From Enterovibrio qingdaonensis (GTDB taxonomy: Bacteria; Pseudomonadota; Gammaproteobacteria; Enterobacterales; Vibrionaceae), in assembly GCF_028683135.1 (NCBI RefSeq), contig NZ_JAJUBB010000019.1, forward strand, positions 1-64,000: 64,000 nt of DNA, in the 5' to 3' direction. The notes under the pieces were generated by a model. The model did not search any database, was not told the origin of the DNA, and saw nothing but the letters and a program-made list of their open reading frames with translations. The position numbers and the translations under genes were made by a program. Each line of letters opens with the position of its first letter. The stretch's first letter is position 1. Shown piece after piece: positions 9,410-20,970 of this stretch.

Positions 9410-9895
9410 TCAGGCAGGAAAAGCTTTACGGCTGAATTGCTTGTTTCCACACTTGATGCAAGGCGTGAGTACATCAACGTGTGTGTGCTCGGTTTGATTC
9501 CCACACTTCTCACAAATCAAAATACCAAGCCCCACCACCTCGCCAGCCGAATACACGCCGTGGTGCTGAATATCTTGGAGCACCTCTCGCCATTCTAGCT
9601 GCGTCTTATCGGTAATTTCGGCCAGTTGCTCCCACAGAGTGTTAGCAATCAGGCGTTTAAACAGTTCGCTGTCCTCTTTTTCAGCTTCTGATTCGTTGTA
9701 ACGCGCGCCGAACTCCTGAACATCGCGTTTGAAATAGGCTTCTATCAACGCCAGTTCATCTTTGGTCATGTCTGACGCCGCCGTGAAATAGCGTTCAGAC
9801 AATTCAACCCAACGTTGTAGCTCTTCTGGACTGTGCTTTAAAGCGTCACCGATCCGCTGAACAAGCACTTTATATTCCGCTTTTTGCTCTGACAT
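9410..9895 (-). CDS. ybeL: Zinc-ribbon protein YbeL (DUF1451)
   Basis: The 161-residue product has an alpha-helical, charged N-terminal half and a C-terminal zinc ribbon: CEKCG (about residue 125) and CIKCG (about residue 150). Function is unknown; it is common in Gammaproteobacteria and sits beside leuS in E. coli too. ATG 9895 is supported by AGAGGTGG four to five bases upstream; the in-frame ATG at 9910 has no such site. Divergent from leuS with about 100 bases shared between the starts. Confidence 0.88.
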   Translation of the reverse strand: MSEQKAEYKVLVQRIGDALKHSPEELQRWVELSERYFTAASDMTKDELALIEAYFKRDVQEFGARYNESEAEKEDSELFKRLIANTLWEQLAEITDKTQLEWREVLQDIQHHGVYSAGEVVGLGILICEKCGNQTEHTHVDVLTPCIKCGNKQFSRKAFPA

Positions 9896-10002
9896 AGGCC
9901 ACCTCTGCATTCAAGTGTTGTTGCGCCTTCTACCTTTAGTTATTCTATGTCGATTATTTTGGTTCATTTTATACCTATCTCACAATTTCCCGGATGTCAT
10001 CG

Positions 10003-12576
10003 ATGCAAGAACAATACCGTCCACAGGACATAGAGCCCAAAGTTCAGGCTGAATGGGACAACAACAAAACCTTCGTAGTTACTGAAGACCCAAGCAAAGA
10101 GAAATTCTACTGCCTATCCATGTTCCCGTACCCAAGCGGTCGCCTACACATGGGTCACGTACGTAACTACACCATCGGTGATGTGATCTCTCGCTACCAG
10201 CGCCTACAAGGCAAGAACGTCATGCAACCAATCGGTTGGGATGCATTCGGCCTGCCAGCAGAAAACGCTGCGGTTAAAAACAAAACTGCACCTGCGCCTT
10301 GGACTTACGAGAACATCGAATACATGAAGAACCAGCTCAAACTGCTGGGCTTCGGCTATGACTGGGATCGTGAATTCGCAACCTGTACCCCAGAGTACTA
10401 CCGTTGGGAACAAGAATTCTTCACAAAACTGTACGAAAAAGGTCTGGTTTACAAGAAGACCTCTTCTGTTAACTGGTGCCCTAACGACCAGACCGTTCTG
10501 GCGAACGAGCAGGTTGAAGACGGTTGTTGCTGGCGTTGTGACACCCCAGTAGAGCAAAAAGAAATTCCACAGTGGTTCATCAAAATCACTGCGTACGCGC
10601 AAGAGTTGCTGGACGATCTGGAAACACTGGACGGTTGGCCTGAGCAGGTTAAAACCATGCAGCGCAACTGGATTGGCCGCTCTGAAGGTGTTGAGCTGAA
10701 GTTCCAAGTGGCTGGCGAAAGCGATCTGGAAGTGTACACCACCCGTCCTGACACCCTGATGGGCGTGACTTACGTGGGTATTGCAGCAGGTCACCCTCTG
10801 GCGACCAAAGCAGCACAGAACAACCCAGAGCTGGCTGCATTCATCGAAGAATGTAAAAACACCAAGGTTGCTGAAGCAGAGCTAGCGACCATGGAGAAGA
10901 AGGGTATGGACACTGGCCTGAAGGCTATCCACCCTCTAAATGGCCGTGAAGTACCAATCTTCATCGCAAACTTCGTACTGATGGATTACGGCACAGGTGC
11001 GGTAATGGCAGTACCTGGCCACGATCAACGTGACTTCGAGTTCGCAACCAAATACGGTCTGAACATTGAAGCTGTGATTCTGGCAGAAGACGGCAACGCG
11101 CCAGACATCTCTGAAGCAGCACACACCGAAAAAGGTGCGCTGTTCAACTCTGGTGAGTTTGACGGCCTGAGCTTCGAGCAAGCATTCGATGCAATTGCAG
11201 CGAAACTGGAATCAGAAGGCAAAGGTCACAAGACCGTTAACTTCCGTCTACGTGACTGGGGTGTATCTCGTCAACGTTACTGGGGTTCTCCAATCCCAAT
11301 GGTGACTACTGAAGATGGCCAAGTGCACCCAGTGCCGGCTGACCAACTGCCAGTAATTCTGCCAGAAGATGTTGTGATGGACGGCGTAACCAGCCCGATC
11401 AAAGCAGACAAAACGTGGGCAGAGACCACATACAACGGTCAACCTGCGCTGCGTGAAACAGATACCTTCGACACCTTCATGGAATCGAGCTGGTACTACG
11501 CGCGCTACTGTTCGCCAAAAGCTGACGAGATGCTGGATTCAGACGCAGCAAACTACTGGCTGCCAGTTGACCAGTACATCGGTGGTATTGAGCACGCAGT
11601 AATGCACCTGCTTTACTCTCGCTTCTTCCACAAACTGCTACGCGATGCAGGCTACGTGAAGTCTGACGAGCCGTTCAAGCGTCTGCTGTGTCAAGGCATG
11701 GTGCTGGCTGATGCGTACTACTACAACAACGACAAAGGCGCGAAAGTTTGGGTTTCTCCAACTGAAGCGACCGTTGAGCGTGACGAGAAAGGCCGCATCA
11801 CCACAGCCGTAGATACTGAAGGTAACAACCTTGTTCACTCAGGCATGACCAAAATGTCTAAGTCGAAGAACAACGGTATCGACCCACAAGAGATGGTTGA
11901 TAAGTACGGTGCTGATACCGTGCGTCTGTTCATGATGTTCGCATCACCAGCAGACATGACCCTTGAGTGGCAAGAATCTGGCGTTGAAGGTGCTAACCGC
12001 TTCCTGAAGCGTGTTTGGAAGCTGGTCTTCGAACACACTGCGAAAGGTGACGTAGCCGCTCTGGATACATCTGCACTGAACGCTGATCAGAAGACGCTAC
12101 GCCGTGAAGTTCACAAGACTATCGCGAAAGTGAGCGATGACATTGGCCGTCGTCAAACCTTCAACACCGCGATCGCCGCTGTGATGGAACTGATGAACCG
12201 TCTGACCAAAGCACCTCAAGACACTGACGCTGACCGTGCAATTCTGGACGAAGCAGTGAAAGCTATCGTTGCGATGCTTTACCCAATCACCCCGCACATC
12301 AGCACTGAGCTATGGGCTGCGCTGGGTCAAACTGACATCGACAACACGGTTTGGCCTGTTGCCGACAAAGACGCAATGGTTGAAGACGAAAAACTGATCA
12401 TTGTTCAGGTGAACGGTAAACTTCGTGCGAAAATCACGGTTGCTGCTGACGCTGCGAAAGAAGACGTCGAAGCAATGGCACAAAATGACGAGCACGTAGT
12501 GAAGTTCACGGAAGGTAAGACCATCCGTAAAGTCATCTACGTACCAGGTAAACTGGTTAATATCGTTGCTAACTAA
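10003..12576 (+). CDS. leuS: Leucyl-tRNA synthetase LeuS
   Basis: Class I aminoacyl-tRNA synthetase that charges tRNA-Leu and edits mischarged products. The HIGH-type motif is HMGH in the [20 protein letters not shown] segment, the editing CP1 domain follows (including [12 protein letters not shown]), and the KMSKS loop is seen at [10 protein letters not shown]. From ATG 10003 the start MQEQYRP aligns with E. coli LeuS (860 residues; here 857); another ATG at 9994 is possible. Codon choice is strongly biased, as expected for a highly expressed gene. Followed after 15 bases by lptE. Confidence 0.97.
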   Translation: MQEQYRPQDIEPKVQAEWDNNKTFVVTEDPSKEKFYCLSMFPYPSGRLHMGHVRNYTIGDVISRYQRLQGKNVMQPIGWDAFGLPAENAAVKNKTAPAPWTYENIEYMKNQLKLLGFGYDWDREFATCTPEYYRWEQEFFTKLYEKGLVYKKTSSVNWCPNDQTVLANEQVEDGCCWRCDTPVEQKEIPQWFIKITAYAQELLDDLETLDGWPEQVKTMQRNWIGRSEGVELKFQVAGESDLEVYTTRPDTLMGVTYVGIAAGHPLATKAAQNNPELAAFIEECKNTKVAEAELATMEKKGMDTGLKAIHPLNGREVPIFIANFVLMDYGTGAVMAVPGHDQRDFEFATKYGLNIEAVILAEDGNAPDISEAAHTEKGALFNSGEFDGLSFEQAFDAIAAKLESEGKGHKTVNFRLRDWGVSRQRYWGSPIPMVTTEDGQVHPVPADQLPVILPEDVVMDGVTSPIKADKTWAETTYNGQPALRETDTFDTFMESSWYYARYCSPKADEMLDSDAANYWLPVDQYIGGIEHAVMHLLYSRFFHKLLRDAGYVKSDEPFKRLLCQGMVLADAYYYNNDKGAKVWVSPTEATVERDEKGRITTAVDTEGNNLVHSGMTKMSKSKNNGIDPQEMVDKYGADTVRLFMMFASPADMTLEWQESGVEGANRFLKRVWKLVFEHTAKGDVAALDTSALNADQKTLRREVHKTIAKVSDDIGRRQTFNTAIAAVMELMNRLTKAPQDTDADRAILDEAVKAIVAMLYPITPHISTELWAALGQTDIDNTVWPVADKDAMVEDEKLIIVQVNGKLRAKITVAADAAKEDVEAMAQNDEHVVKFTEGKTIRKVIYVPGKLVNIVAN

Positions 12577-12591
12577 TACAGGGAGTATTCG

Positions 12592-13260
12592 GTGAAATCG
12601 ATCTTTCGCTCTCTCCGAACCCTGCTTGTCGTGGTGGCCGCTTTGGCCACCGCGTCTTGCGGATTCCATCTTCGCGGCAGCTACAATTTGCCCGACGAAA
12701 TTAAAACCCTTTCAGTAACGAGCTTTGACCAGTACGGCAAGCTAACTCGGGAAATGAAATCCCAGCTTCGCCAATACGACATTGACCTCGTCACACCTGC
12801 TGCCACCGTTGCCAACCTCAATTTGAATGGCGAAAGCTACGGCGAAAGCACCTTGTCTTTGTACCAAAACAGCCGCGTAGCAGAAAAGCAGTTTGCCTAC
12901 ACAGTCAGCTACTCCGTGACTGTGCCAGAAAAAGGCAGCTATAACTTTTCCACATCGTTAAGTCGCACCTATCTTGATAACCCACTCACCGCACTTGCGA
13001 AATCCGTGGAAGAAGAGATGCTGGCTCAAGAGATGCGCGTAGAAGCCACCAAGCAAATCATGCGACAACTTGCGCGCCTTAACGCCCACATCGAAGAATA
13101 TGAGCGTAAGGAAGCGGAAGAAAAAGCCCTGCGTGAGCTATACCAAGGTGTTGACCAGAAAAAACCTGCGATCACCATCGAAACACGTTTCGAGGGTAAA
13201 GATGAACAACGTGGTAAACCACTATCCAGCTACTCCACCAGTGGTGACAGTACGCAATGA
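12592..13260 (+). CDS. lptE: LPS-assembly lipoprotein LptE
   Basis: LptE is the outer-membrane lipoprotein that plugs the LptD barrel and helps insert lipopolysaccharide in the outer leaflet. The N-terminus is a lipoprotein signal with lipobox ATASC and the family motif CGFHLRG directly after it. GTG at 12592 is the start, with GGGAG nine bases upstream. The C-terminal 40 residues are charged and poorly conserved. The stop overlaps the holA start by four bases (ATGA). The order leuS-lptE-holA is the same as in E. coli. Confidence 0.94.
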   Translation: MKSIFRSLRTLLVVVAALATASCGFHLRGSYNLPDEIKTLSVTSFDQYGKLTREMKSQLRQYDIDLVTPAATVANLNLNGESYGESTLSLYQNSRVAEKQFAYTVSYSVTVPEKGSYNFSTSLSRTYLDNPLTALAKSVEEEMLAQEMRVEATKQIMRQLARLNAHIEEYERKEAEEKALRELYQGVDQKKPAITIETRFEGKDEQRGKPLSSYSTSGDSTQ

Positions 13261-14285
13261 GGGTTTATCCAGAACAACTGACACAGCGCCTCTCACAAGG
13301 CCTGTGTAAGACTTATCTGCTATTTGGCAACGAGCCACTTCTTAAGCAAGAGTCCATTCAGAACATTTTGGATGAAGCTGCAAAGCAAGGCTTTGATGAA
13401 AAGCACCGCTTTACGATCGACAGTCAGCTCAACTGGCAAGACATTTATGACTGCTGTCAGGCACTCAGTCTGTTCGCCAATCGCCAAGTTCTCATCATCA
13501 CCTTCCCTGAGAACCCGCTGACCGCCGCGCAAGCAAATGCATTGAAGGAGCTCGCACCGCTTCTCCATCAAGACGTATTGCTCGTGTTCGATGGCCCTCG
13601 CTTAAACAAAAAACAAGAATCTGCGCAATGGTTTACCCTTTTTCAAAAAGAGGGTCTGTATGTACCCTGCAACACGCCTGACGCGCGACAGTTGCCACGC
13701 TTTATCGAAAACCGTTGCCATAGCTTGGGGCTTAAACCTGATCACGAGTCGATTCTTTTGCTGGCACAATGGCACGAAGGAAACCTTTTAGCCTTGTCCC
13801 AAAGCCTGATGAAGCTTCAGCTGCTTTATCCTGATGGCGAATTGACGCTCGTGCGCTTGAAAGAAGCCTTGTCACGCCACAATCATTACACCCCTTTCCA
13901 GCTCACCGATGCATTGATCGAAGGGAAAGCCAAGCGCGCCATTCGTATTGTTCGTCAACTAGAAGCGGAAGGCGTTGAGATCACTATCTTGCTACGCGTG
14001 ATCCAAAAAGAGCTAGTTCAACTGTGCAAAATGCAGGAGTACGGGGCGTCAGGGATGGGATTGAGCAAAATATTCGATCACTTCCGCGTGTGGCAAAACC
14101 GCCGAGCACCACTGACAGCTGCCCTTCATCGCTTGCCATTACCTGCTCTGATGCAGTTACTGAGAAGCCTGGCGGACATTGAAACCATGGTTAAGACCGA
14201 TTTCGACAGTCAACCTTGGCCAGCGTTAGCTGCGTTTTCGCTTAACATGTGCGGACACACTGTCCAACTATCTTCTGTCAACTGA
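13257..14285 (+). CDS. holA: DNA polymerase III delta subunit HolA
   Basis: HolA is the delta subunit of the clamp loader; it opens the beta sliding clamp. The 342-residue product shows the family N-terminus (YLLFGNEPLL), an AAA+-like fold without a functional Walker A, and a C-terminal helical region with the conserved Q..K element. Translationally coupled to lptE by a four-base overlap. Confidence 0.94.
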   Translation: MRVYPEQLTQRLSQGLCKTYLLFGNEPLLKQESIQNILDEAAKQGFDEKHRFTIDSQLNWQDIYDCCQALSLFANRQVLIITFPENPLTAAQANALKELAPLLHQDVLLVFDGPRLNKKQESAQWFTLFQKEGLYVPCNTPDARQLPRFIENRCHSLGLKPDHESILLLAQWHEGNLLALSQSLMKLQLLYPDGELTLVRLKEALSRHNHYTPFQLTDALIEGKAKRAIRIVRQLEAEGVEITILLRVIQKELVQLCKMQEYGASGMGLSKIFDHFRVWQNRRAPLTAALHRLPLPALMQLLRSLADIETMVKTDFDSQPWPALAAFSLNMCGHTVQLSSVN

Positions 14286-14329
14286 CAGTCAATTAGACGT
14301 CGACGTGTTTTATTCAAATACGTCGATGT

Positions 14330-14335
14330 TATAAT
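14330..14335 (+). promoter_or_regulatory. Possible -10 element before rsfS
   Basis: A perfect TATAAT lies in the 130-base gap between holA and rsfS. No good -35 is found 17 bases upstream, so an internal promoter here is only a suggestion. A short hairpin (ATCCGT..ACGGAT, about 14341-14360) follows. Confidence 0.25.
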
Positions 14336-14415
14336 TTTCCGATCCGTCCAGCAGAACGGATGTTCAATTCCTCAAGCCTCACGCTATGAGGACTAGTATC
14401 TACAAGGGGTTAACT

Positions 14416-14733
14416 TTGCTTCCGGAACAACTTCAACATTTCGTTGTCGATAAAGCCGATGATATGAAAGCTGCAGACATCATCACGATTGATGTCCGTG
14501 AGAAAAGTAACATCACTGACTTCATGGTGCTTTGCACAGGAAATTCAAAACGCCATGTTGCTTCAATTGCCGAACACGTCGCTGACGAAGCACGTGCTGC
14601 AAATATTCTTTACTTGGGCATGGAAGGCGAAAACGAAGGTGAATGGGTCGTACTGGATCTCGGTGATGTCATGTTGCACGTCATGCAAGATGAGCAACGT
14701 CAGTTGTACCAGTTAGAAAAACTGTGGAACTGA
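14416..14733 (+). CDS. rsfS: Ribosome silencing factor RsfS
   Basis: RsfS (YbeB/Iojap) binds ribosomal protein L14 (uL14) and blocks subunit joining during nutrient limitation. The 105-residue product has family landmarks [16 protein letters not shown] and [16 protein letters not shown]. The start is TTG at 14416: AAGGGG sits 6 bases upstream and the length then equals that of E. coli RsfS; an upstream in-frame ATG at 14386 has no visible ribosome-binding site. rlmH follows after 4 bases. Confidence 0.94.
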   Translation: MLPEQLQHFVVDKADDMKAADIITIDVREKSNITDFMVLCTGNSKRHVASIAEHVADEARAANILYLGMEGENEGEWVVLDLGDVMLHVMQDEQRQLYQLEKLWN

Positions 14734-14737
14734 TTAA

Positions 14738-15208
14738 ATGAAAATTCAGTTAATTGCTGTTGGCACAAAAATGCCGAAATGGATCGAAGAAGGCTACAAA
14801 GAATATAGCCGTCGATTCCCCAAAGATATGCCGCTTGAACTGGTAGAAATCACTGCTGGTAAACGCGGTAAAAATGCCGATATTGCACGCATCCTACAAA
14901 AAGAAGGTGAAGCAATGTTGGCGGCGGTACCAAAAGGCAACCGTATCGTTACGTTAGATATTCCGGGAAAGCGCTGGGACACTGAACAATTGGCAGAACA
15001 GCTGGAAAGCTGGAAGATGGATGCCCGCGACGTGTCGATTCTCATTGGAGGCCCAGAAGGATTAGCCCCAGCCTGCAAAGCGGCGGCCGATCAAAGCTGG
15101 TCACTCTCTCCTCTAACACTGCCACATCCGCTTGTGCGTGTTGTGATGGCAGAAAGCCTTTACCGAGCCTGGAGTATCACAGCTAATCACCCTTATCACC
15201 GAGAATAA
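14738..15208 (+). CDS. rlmH: 23S rRNA pseudouridine-1915 N3-methyltransferase RlmH
   Basis: SPOUT-class methyltransferase that modifies pseudouridine 1915 in helix 69 of 23S rRNA, acting on 70S ribosomes. The knot region shows [14 protein letters not shown] for SAM binding and the C-terminal [20 protein letters not shown] segment ending in YHRE, at a typical 156 residues. Lies in the conserved rsfS-rlmH-mrdA-mrdB order, 3 bases ahead of mrdA. Confidence 0.97.
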   Translation: MKIQLIAVGTKMPKWIEEGYKEYSRRFPKDMPLELVEITAGKRGKNADIARILQKEGEAMLAAVPKGNRIVTLDIPGKRWDTEQLAEQLESWKMDARDVSILIGGPEGLAPACKAAADQSWSLSPLTLPHPLVRVVMAESLYRAWSITANHPYHRE

Positions 15209-15211
15209 TTC

Positions 15212-17095
15212 ATGAAGTACAAGCGTAGTCCTATACGCGATCATCAGGCTGAGTCTTCTTTGTTTTTCCGCCGGGCCGTTGTGGCTTTCGGCGGTATTGT
15301 CGTTCTCGTTGGTATCCTTTTGCTCAACCTCTATAACATTCAGGTTAAAGAGCACGACGATTACATCACCCGTTCCAACGATAACCGCATTAAGGTCGTC
15401 CCTGTCGCACCCAACCGTGGCCTAATCTACGATCGCCATGGCAAGATTTTGGCCGAAAACCGTCCGGTCTACGCGTTAGAAATTACCCCTGAGCAAGTCA
15501 AAGATATCCCGGGCACCATTGAGCGTCTTAAAGAAATCCTTCCTATCACGGAAAGAGAGCTTAAAAACTTTGAACGCGACAGAAAGCGTTCGCGCCGTTT
15601 TAATGCCGTTGCGTTGAAAAACCAACTGACAGAAGAAGAAGTCGCGGTATTTTCTGCCAATCAATACAAATTCCCTGGCGTTGAAATCAAAGGCTACCTA
15701 AAGCGTTACTACCCATATGGCGACGCACTCACCCATGTGTTGGGCTATGTGGCCAAAATTAACGACAAGGACATCGCGCGCCTCGAGCGAGAAGAACTTA
15801 TCAGTAACTATAAGGCGACCCGAGATATCGGTAAGCTAGGTATTGAACGCTTCTACGAAAATGTTCTCCATGGCACCGCCGGATACCAAGAGGTTGAGGT
15901 TAATAGCCGAGGCCGCATTATCCGCACGTTAAAATATGTGCCTCCCGAGCCGGGTAAAGATCTGGTCCTCAACATTGATGTCGACCTACAACTCTATGTT
16001 CGCAATATTCTCGGTGACCGACGTGCCGCGGTGGTTGTGCTGGATCCGAAAGATTCTTCCGTGCTCGCCATGGTATCGACGCCAAGCTATGACCCGAACT
16101 TGTTCGTTAATGGCATTTCCGGCAAAGATTATCGCGCCCTACTGAACGACAAGAACCGCCCGCTGGTTAACCGCGCAACGCTTGGTATCTACCCACCAGC
16201 GTCGACGGTTAAACCGTTTATTGCGGTCTCGGCACTGGAAGAGAAAATCATTACGCCAAATACCACGCGTAACGACCCCGGCTATTGGCGACTACCAAAC
16301 TCCAATTCACGCCCATTCCGTGATTGGCTGCCTTGGGGACATGGTCGCGTCAATATCGTCCAGTCGATTGAAGAATCCGTTGATACCTTCTTCTATCAAA
16401 TTGCGTACGACATGGGCATCGACAAGCTTTCCAGTTGGATGAGCAAATTCGGTTTTGGTGACTTTACAGGCATCGACATTTACGAAGAAAGCAAAGCCAA
16501 CATGCCAACCCGTGAATGGAAAATGGGTCGATACCGACAACCTTGGTACAAAGGTGACACGATTCCCGTCGGCATCGGTCAAGGCTATTGGACAGCGACA
16601 CCTATGCAAATCGCTAAAGCGACCGCAGTGTTGGTAAATCACGGTAAGGTCTACCCACCGCACCTTCTGATGCGCACTGAAAAAGAAGGCGTGAAAGAAG
16701 AGGTGCAATTGTCGCCATACCCACCAATCGCGAACGTCGATGAGAAATACTGGAACATGGCTCTGGAAGGCATGCACTTGGTAAACCACGGTCGCAAAGG
16801 CACGGCAAGACGACACTTTGCCGATGCCAAATACGAAACGGGTGGTAAGTCAGGTACGGCTCAGGTCTTTGGCTTGGGTGAAGATGAAGAATACAAAGCC
16901 GACGAAGTGGCTGAACACTTGCGCGACCACGCACTTTACACTGGCTTTGCGCCGTTTGATAACCCGAAAGTGGTTGTCTCTATGGTACTTGAAAACGCCG
17001 GTGGTGGTTCAAGCAATGGTGCCCCCATTGCGCGCCGTATATTCGATCATGTGCTTCTAGGCGAAGACAAAACCAGCGGAGAAAAAGTCCAATGA
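15212..17095 (+). CDS. mrdA: Penicillin-binding protein 2 (MrdA)
   Basis: PBP2 is the peptidoglycan transpeptidase of the elongasome, working with RodA to make lateral wall. One N-terminal membrane helix (about residues 21-43) is followed by the dimerisation/pedestal domain ([10 protein letters not shown]) and the transpeptidase domain with active-site SxxK seen as STVK, an SVD motif and the KSGT triad element. 627 residues, normal. The stop overlaps the rodA start by four bases. Confidence 0.97.
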   Translation: MKYKRSPIRDHQAESSLFFRRAVVAFGGIVVLVGILLLNLYNIQVKEHDDYITRSNDNRIKVVPVAPNRGLIYDRHGKILAENRPVYALEITPEQVKDIPGTIERLKEILPITERELKNFERDRKRSRRFNAVALKNQLTEEEVAVFSANQYKFPGVEIKGYLKRYYPYGDALTHVLGYVAKINDKDIARLEREELISNYKATRDIGKLGIERFYENVLHGTAGYQEVEVNSRGRIIRTLKYVPPEPGKDLVLNIDVDLQLYVRNILGDRRAAVVVLDPKDSSVLAMVSTPSYDPNLFVNGISGKDYRALLNDKNRPLVNRATLGIYPPASTVKPFIAVSALEEKIITPNTTRNDPGYWRLPNSNSRPFRDWLPWGHGRVNIVQSIEESVDTFFYQIAYDMGIDKLSSWMSKFGFGDFTGIDIYEESKANMPTREWKMGRYRQPWYKGDTIPVGIGQGYWTATPMQIAKATAVLVNHGKVYPPHLLMRTEKEGVKEEVQLSPYPPIANVDEKYWNMALEGMHLVNHGRKGTARRHFADAKYETGGKSGTAQVFGLGEDEEYKADEVAEHLRDHALYTGFAPFDNPKVVVSMVLENAGGGSSNGAPIARRIFDHVLLGEDKTSGEKVQ

Positions 17096-18213
17096 GTATT
17101 CTTGCGTCCTCGGGCCAAAAGAAATCACTGTTTGATCGTTTACACCTCGATGCCCCGCTCCTACTCGGCATTTTGGCGTTAATGGGATTCGGTCTTTTGG
17201 TCATGTGGAGCGCAAGTGGACAAAACGTTGCCATGATGGAGCGCCAAGTGTTCAGGATGTTTCTGGCACTTGGCGTCATGTTTGTACTCGCACAGGTGTC
17301 TCCCAGGCACTACGAATTTTGGGCACCTTACCTCTACATCGTAGGCCTGTGTATGCTGATCGCGGTCTTGCTCTTCGGTGAAACCGCAAAAGGGGCACAA
17401 CGCTGGCTAAACCTTGGCGTCATCACCTTTCAGCCGTCAGAGCTTATCAAACTTGCCGTGCCACTGATGGTGGCGCGCTTTATCGGAAAAGAGCCTTTAC
17501 CCCCGCGATTTAGAACCTTGGTCTTTGGCTTGGTTCTGGTTTTTGTTCCCACTATCCTCATTGCAAAACAACCTGATCTTGGTACCTCAATCCTTATCGC
17601 CGCTTCGGGTATTTTCGTCCTCTTTCTTTCAGGGATCAGTTGGAAAATTATCATTGGTGCAGTCAGTCTGCTCGCGTCTTTCATTCCCGTACTCTGGTTT
17701 TTCCTCATGCGCGAGTATCAACGTACCCGCGTTAGAACACTTTTTGACCCAGAATCTGATCCGCTTGGTGCGGGCTATCACATTATCCAATCTAAGATTG
17801 CCATAGGATCTGGTGGCATTTCAGGCAAAGGTTGGTTACATGGCACGCAGTCTCAACTCGAGTTCTTGCCAGAGCGTCATACCGACTTTATCTTTGCCGT
17901 GATCGCAGAAGAATGGGGCATGATCGGTGTGGCATGTTTGCTCACACTCTACCTTTTCGTTATCGGTCGAGGACTGCTGCTGGCAAGCCGTGCCCAGACA
18001 GCTTTTGGACGCATGATGGCAGGAAGTGTCGTATTGAGCTTCTTCGTTTATGTGTTTGTTAATATCGGGATGGTGAGCGGTATTTTGCCTGTGGTGGGTG
18101 TTCCCCTTCCACTGGTCAGCTACGGAGGTACATCAATGGTGACCCTCATGGCAGGCTTTGGCATTTTAATGGCCATCCATACTCACAGAAAAATGCTCTC
18201 GAAGGCGTTGTAA
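17092..18213 (+). CDS. mrdB: Peptidoglycan polymerase RodA (MrdB)
   Basis: RodA is the SEDS-family glycosyltransferase that polymerises lipid II in the elongasome, paired with PBP2. About ten hydrophobic helices are visible; SEDS signatures include [18 protein letters not shown] and the C-terminal [11 protein letters not shown]. The first codon overlaps the mrdA stop and its last base is the first base of the rlpA start, so three genes are translationally coupled. Confidence 0.97.
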   Translation: MSILASSGQKKSLFDRLHLDAPLLLGILALMGFGLLVMWSASGQNVAMMERQVFRMFLALGVMFVLAQVSPRHYEFWAPYLYIVGLCMLIAVLLFGETAKGAQRWLNLGVITFQPSELIKLAVPLMVARFIGKEPLPPRFRTLVFGLVLVFVPTILIAKQPDLGTSILIAASGIFVLFLSGISWKIIIGAVSLLASFIPVLWFFLMREYQRTRVRTLFDPESDPLGAGYHIIQSKIAIGSGGISGKGWLHGTQSQLEFLPERHTDFIFAVIAEEWGMIGVACLLTLYLFVIGRGLLLASRAQTAFGRMMAGSVVLSFFVYVFVNIGMVSGILPVVGVPLPLVSYGGTSMVTLMAGFGILMAIHTHRKMLSKAL

Positions 18214-19031
18214 TGAAAAAATACTTAGTGATGTCTGTTTTGGTGTTGGCAGGTTGTGCGACCACAGAGAATGATGGCCGATACACACTGGCTGACGATA
18301 CCGCGCCAGACGTTGTGCCTACCCTTCAACACGTTGAAGACGCACAACCACGTTATGAGCCTTATAGCCGAGCGGGAAACAAAGACTATACCGTTCTTGG
18401 TGAGCAGTATCATGTACTGAAAAACCCTGAGGACTATTCTGAAACAGGCATAGCCTCGTGGTATGGCAAGAAGTTCCATGGACACAAAACCTCAAATGGT
18501 GAGATTTATGACATGTACTCCATGTCCGCTGCGCACAAAACGCTGCCTCTCCCAAGTTATGTTGAAGTGGAAAACACCGCGAACGGTAAGAAAGCCATTG
18601 TTCGAGTGAACGATCGCGGCCCTTTTCATGAAGGCCGAATCATCGATTTGAGCTATGCCGCAGCCTCAAAACTTGACGTACTAAAAACGGGCACCGCACC
18701 TGTTAAAGTGACACTGCTAAAAGTAGATAAACCGGCGGATGATACCGAATGGCAAGGCGCGCGCCTGAACCGCTATTTTGTACAACTGGTCGCCATTTCA
18801 GACAAAGAAAAAGCACAACGTGCCGCTGAAACCTTTGGAAAACAGCTCGACCAGCCAACCGACATTCTGCAAGCGGGTAATGTGTATCGTGTTCGTTTAG
18901 GGCCATTCTATGATTACGATAAAACCCAGAATGCCGCCATGCGAGCGCGTGAACATCAAATAAATGAAGCTTTTGTTGTAGTTGAACCGATCACTAATGA
19001 ACCGACGCCAAATTTGAATGTCAGTAATTAG
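18213..19031 (+). CDS. rlpA: Septal-ring lytic lipoprotein RlpA
   Basis: RlpA is an outer-membrane lipoprotein; in Pseudomonas it is a lytic transglycosylase acting on denuded glycan at the septum. Seen here: lipoprotein signal with lipobox LAGC (Cys about residue 15), double-psi beta-barrel domain (GIASWYGKKFHG, VNDRGPF) and C-terminal SPOR domain (RYFVQLVAI to the end) that binds denuded glycan. The Asp in NDRGPF is the expected catalytic position. Coupled to mrdB; dacA follows behind its own promoter. Confidence 0.95.
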   Translation: MKKYLVMSVLVLAGCATTENDGRYTLADDTAPDVVPTLQHVEDAQPRYEPYSRAGNKDYTVLGEQYHVLKNPEDYSETGIASWYGKKFHGHKTSNGEIYDMYSMSAAHKTLPLPSYVEVENTANGKKAIVRVNDRGPFHEGRIIDLSYAAASKLDVLKTGTAPVKVTLLKVDKPADDTEWQGARLNRYFVQLVAISDKEKAQRAAETFGKQLDQPTDILQAGNVYRVRLGPFYDYDKTQNAAMRAREHQINEAFVVVEPITNEPTPNLNVSN

Positions 19032-19050
19032 TAAGTTGTTGTAACCCCGT

Positions 19051-19079
19051 CTGACACTTGCCTACCTATCTGATATAGT
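19051..19079 (+). promoter_or_regulatory. Sigma-70 type promoter for dacA
   Basis: CTGACA (19051-19056) and TATAGT (19074-19079) are separated by exactly 17 bases, each with one mismatch to consensus. A transcript would start near 19086, some 39 bases before the dacA ATG. Confidence 0.65.
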
Positions 19080-19124
19080 GTGGGCTGTTTTGACTAGAGA
19101 AATACCGAGTAAGTACCTAAATTT

Positions 19125-20297
19125 ATGAAAAAATCACCCTCATTGTTGCGCTCTTTAGTCTTATCGACCGCTGTTTTAACTTCTGCGAGCGTTTTCGCAG
19201 CACCAAGCGTTGTACCTGATGCCCCACAAATCGCGGCAAAAGGCTACGTATTGATGGACTACAACTCAGGTAAAGTTCTGGCTGAGCACAATGCTCACGA
19301 GCGTCTGAACCCAGCGAGTCTAACCAAAATGATGACCAGTTATGTTATTGGTCAGGAAATCGAACGCGGCAATATCAGCCTCGATGATGAAGTGGTGATC
19401 AGCAAAAACGCGTGGGCGAAAAACTTCCCAGGCAGCTCGAAAATGTTCATCGAAGTTGGCACGACTGTGACCGTCAACGAACTGAACCACGGCATTATCA
19501 TTCAATCAGGTAACGATGCATGTGTGGCAATGGCTGAACACATCGCGGGCTCTGAAGATTCTTTTGTTGATCTAATGAACGGCTGGGCGAAATCGCTGGG
19601 CATGAAAGACACACATTTCATGAACGCGCACGGCTTAGATCATGACGACCTTTATTCAACGCCTTACGACATGGCATTGCTTGGTCAAGCACTGATCCGC
19701 GACGTTCCAGAGGAATACCGCATATACAGTGACAAGCAATACACCTACAACGGCATTACCCAATACAACCGTAACGGTCTGCTTTGGGATAAGAGCATGA
19801 ACGTTGATGGCATCAAAACCGGCCACACTGACAAAGCGGGTTACAGCCTAGTTAGCTCAGCAACCGAAGGCAAAATGCGCCTGATTGCGGTTGTGATGGG
19901 TACAAACAGTGCCAACGCGCGTAAAGCAGAAAGTAAGAAACTGCTGAACTACGGTTTCCGCTTCTTCGAAACAGTTGAGCCACACAAAGCAAACGAAACC
20001 TTCGTGACAGAAAAAGTATGGATGGGTGACACAGACCAAGTAGCACTGGGTGTAACCGAAGATACTTACGTCACTCTGCCACGCGGCAAAGCGAAAGATC
20101 TGGAAGCGAGCTTCGTACTGGAAAAAACGCTGGAAGCCCCTATCGCGAAAGGCGACGTTGTCGGCAAACTTTACTACCAAGTTGATGGTGAAGACGTTGC
20201 GGAATACCCATTGGTTGCACTAAACGATGTCAAAGAAGGTGGCCTATTCAGCCGCTTGATGGATTACATCGTGATGTTCTTCAAGAACCTATTCTAA
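19125..20297 (+). CDS. dacA: D-alanyl-D-alanine carboxypeptidase DacA (PBP5)
   Basis: PBP5 removes the terminal D-Ala from peptidoglycan pentapeptides in the periplasm. A signal peptide (residues 1-25) is followed by the serine-peptidase motifs SLTK (SxxK), SGN and KTG, then a beta-rich C-terminal domain and an amphipathic terminal helix ([15 protein letters not shown]) that anchors it to the inner membrane. 390 residues. A strong terminator follows. Confidence 0.96.
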   Translation: MKKSPSLLRSLVLSTAVLTSASVFAAPSVVPDAPQIAAKGYVLMDYNSGKVLAEHNAHERLNPASLTKMMTSYVIGQEIERGNISLDDEVVISKNAWAKNFPGSSKMFIEVGTTVTVNELNHGIIIQSGNDACVAMAEHIAGSEDSFVDLMNGWAKSLGMKDTHFMNAHGLDHDDLYSTPYDMALLGQALIRDVPEEYRIYSDKQYTYNGITQYNRNGLLWDKSMNVDGIKTGHTDKAGYSLVSSATEGKMRLIAVVMGTNSANARKAESKKLLNYGFRFFETVEPHKANETFVTEKVWMGDTDQVALGVTEDTYVTLPRGKAKDLEASFVLEKTLEAPIAKGDVVGKLYYQVDGEDVAEYPLVALNDVKEGGLFSRLMDYIVMFFKNLF

Positions 20298-20318
20298 GCA
20301 CCCAATACGACGAATATA

Positions 20319-20345
20319 AGGGCAGTGACTTCACTGCCCTTTTTA
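20319..20345 (+). terminator. Terminator of dacA
   Basis: AAGGGCAGTGA pairs with TCACTGCCCTT across a two-base loop region and is followed by TTTTT. It lies 21 bases after the dacA stop. Confidence 0.9.
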
Positions 20346-20542
20346 TTTTCCACTTTCGCCCCCATATACCTTTATGTGGTGAGCGCGCATCATCTTGTTT
20401 TCTTTTAACAGGACGATTACTATTCTCCCCCAATTATATTCGTGATCGAAATCTCAGTTCCTGCGATACCTACACAGTGCACAGGAGCTCGTACAAACAA
20501 GTATTCGGCTGCTTTTTTCTGCCGCCGATTGTGGAGTCATAC

Positions 20543-20812
20543 ATGCAAGAAGAACCAAAACTGAGAGACTTACTGGAGTTCCCGTGTAAGTTCACTTACA
20601 AAGTGATGGGCTATGCGAAGCCAGAGCTTCCAGATCTGGTTTTGGAAGTGATTCAGCGTCACGCCCCAGGCGACTACAGCCCGACTGTAAAGCCAAGCGG
20701 TAAAGGCACCTATCACGCGGTATCTGTGACCATTACAGCCACCTCTATTGAACAAGTTGAAACGCTGTACAAAGAACTGGCTGATATCGAAATCGTTCGT
20801 ATGGTTCTGTGA
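20543..20812 (+). CDS. ybeD: YbeD (DUF493) regulatory-like protein
   Basis: An 89-residue ACT-like fold protein of unknown exact role, conserved between dacA and lipB in Gammaproteobacteria and suspected to modulate lipoate metabolism. The family start [17 protein letters not shown] is visible. ATG 20543 has GTGGAG 6 bases upstream and gives the usual length; an upstream start at 20477 would add 22 residues of non-family sequence. Confidence 0.92.
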   Translation: MQEEPKLRDLLEFPCKFTYKVMGYAKPELPDLVLEVIQRHAPGDYSPTVKPSGKGTYHAVSVTITATSIEQVETLYKELADIEIVRMVL

Positions 20813-20970
20813 TCAGCTCACGCTAATCGCGTAATACCCTTACTGACGGCGGCTGTTAATTCAGCCGTCGCTCGTTATAATATCTCACTGGCATTTCGAA
20901 GATTTGTCATCTTCTTACCGCAATTCCCGTCGGATTTCGGATGAAGCTTTCGCAAACTGGCAGGTGTACT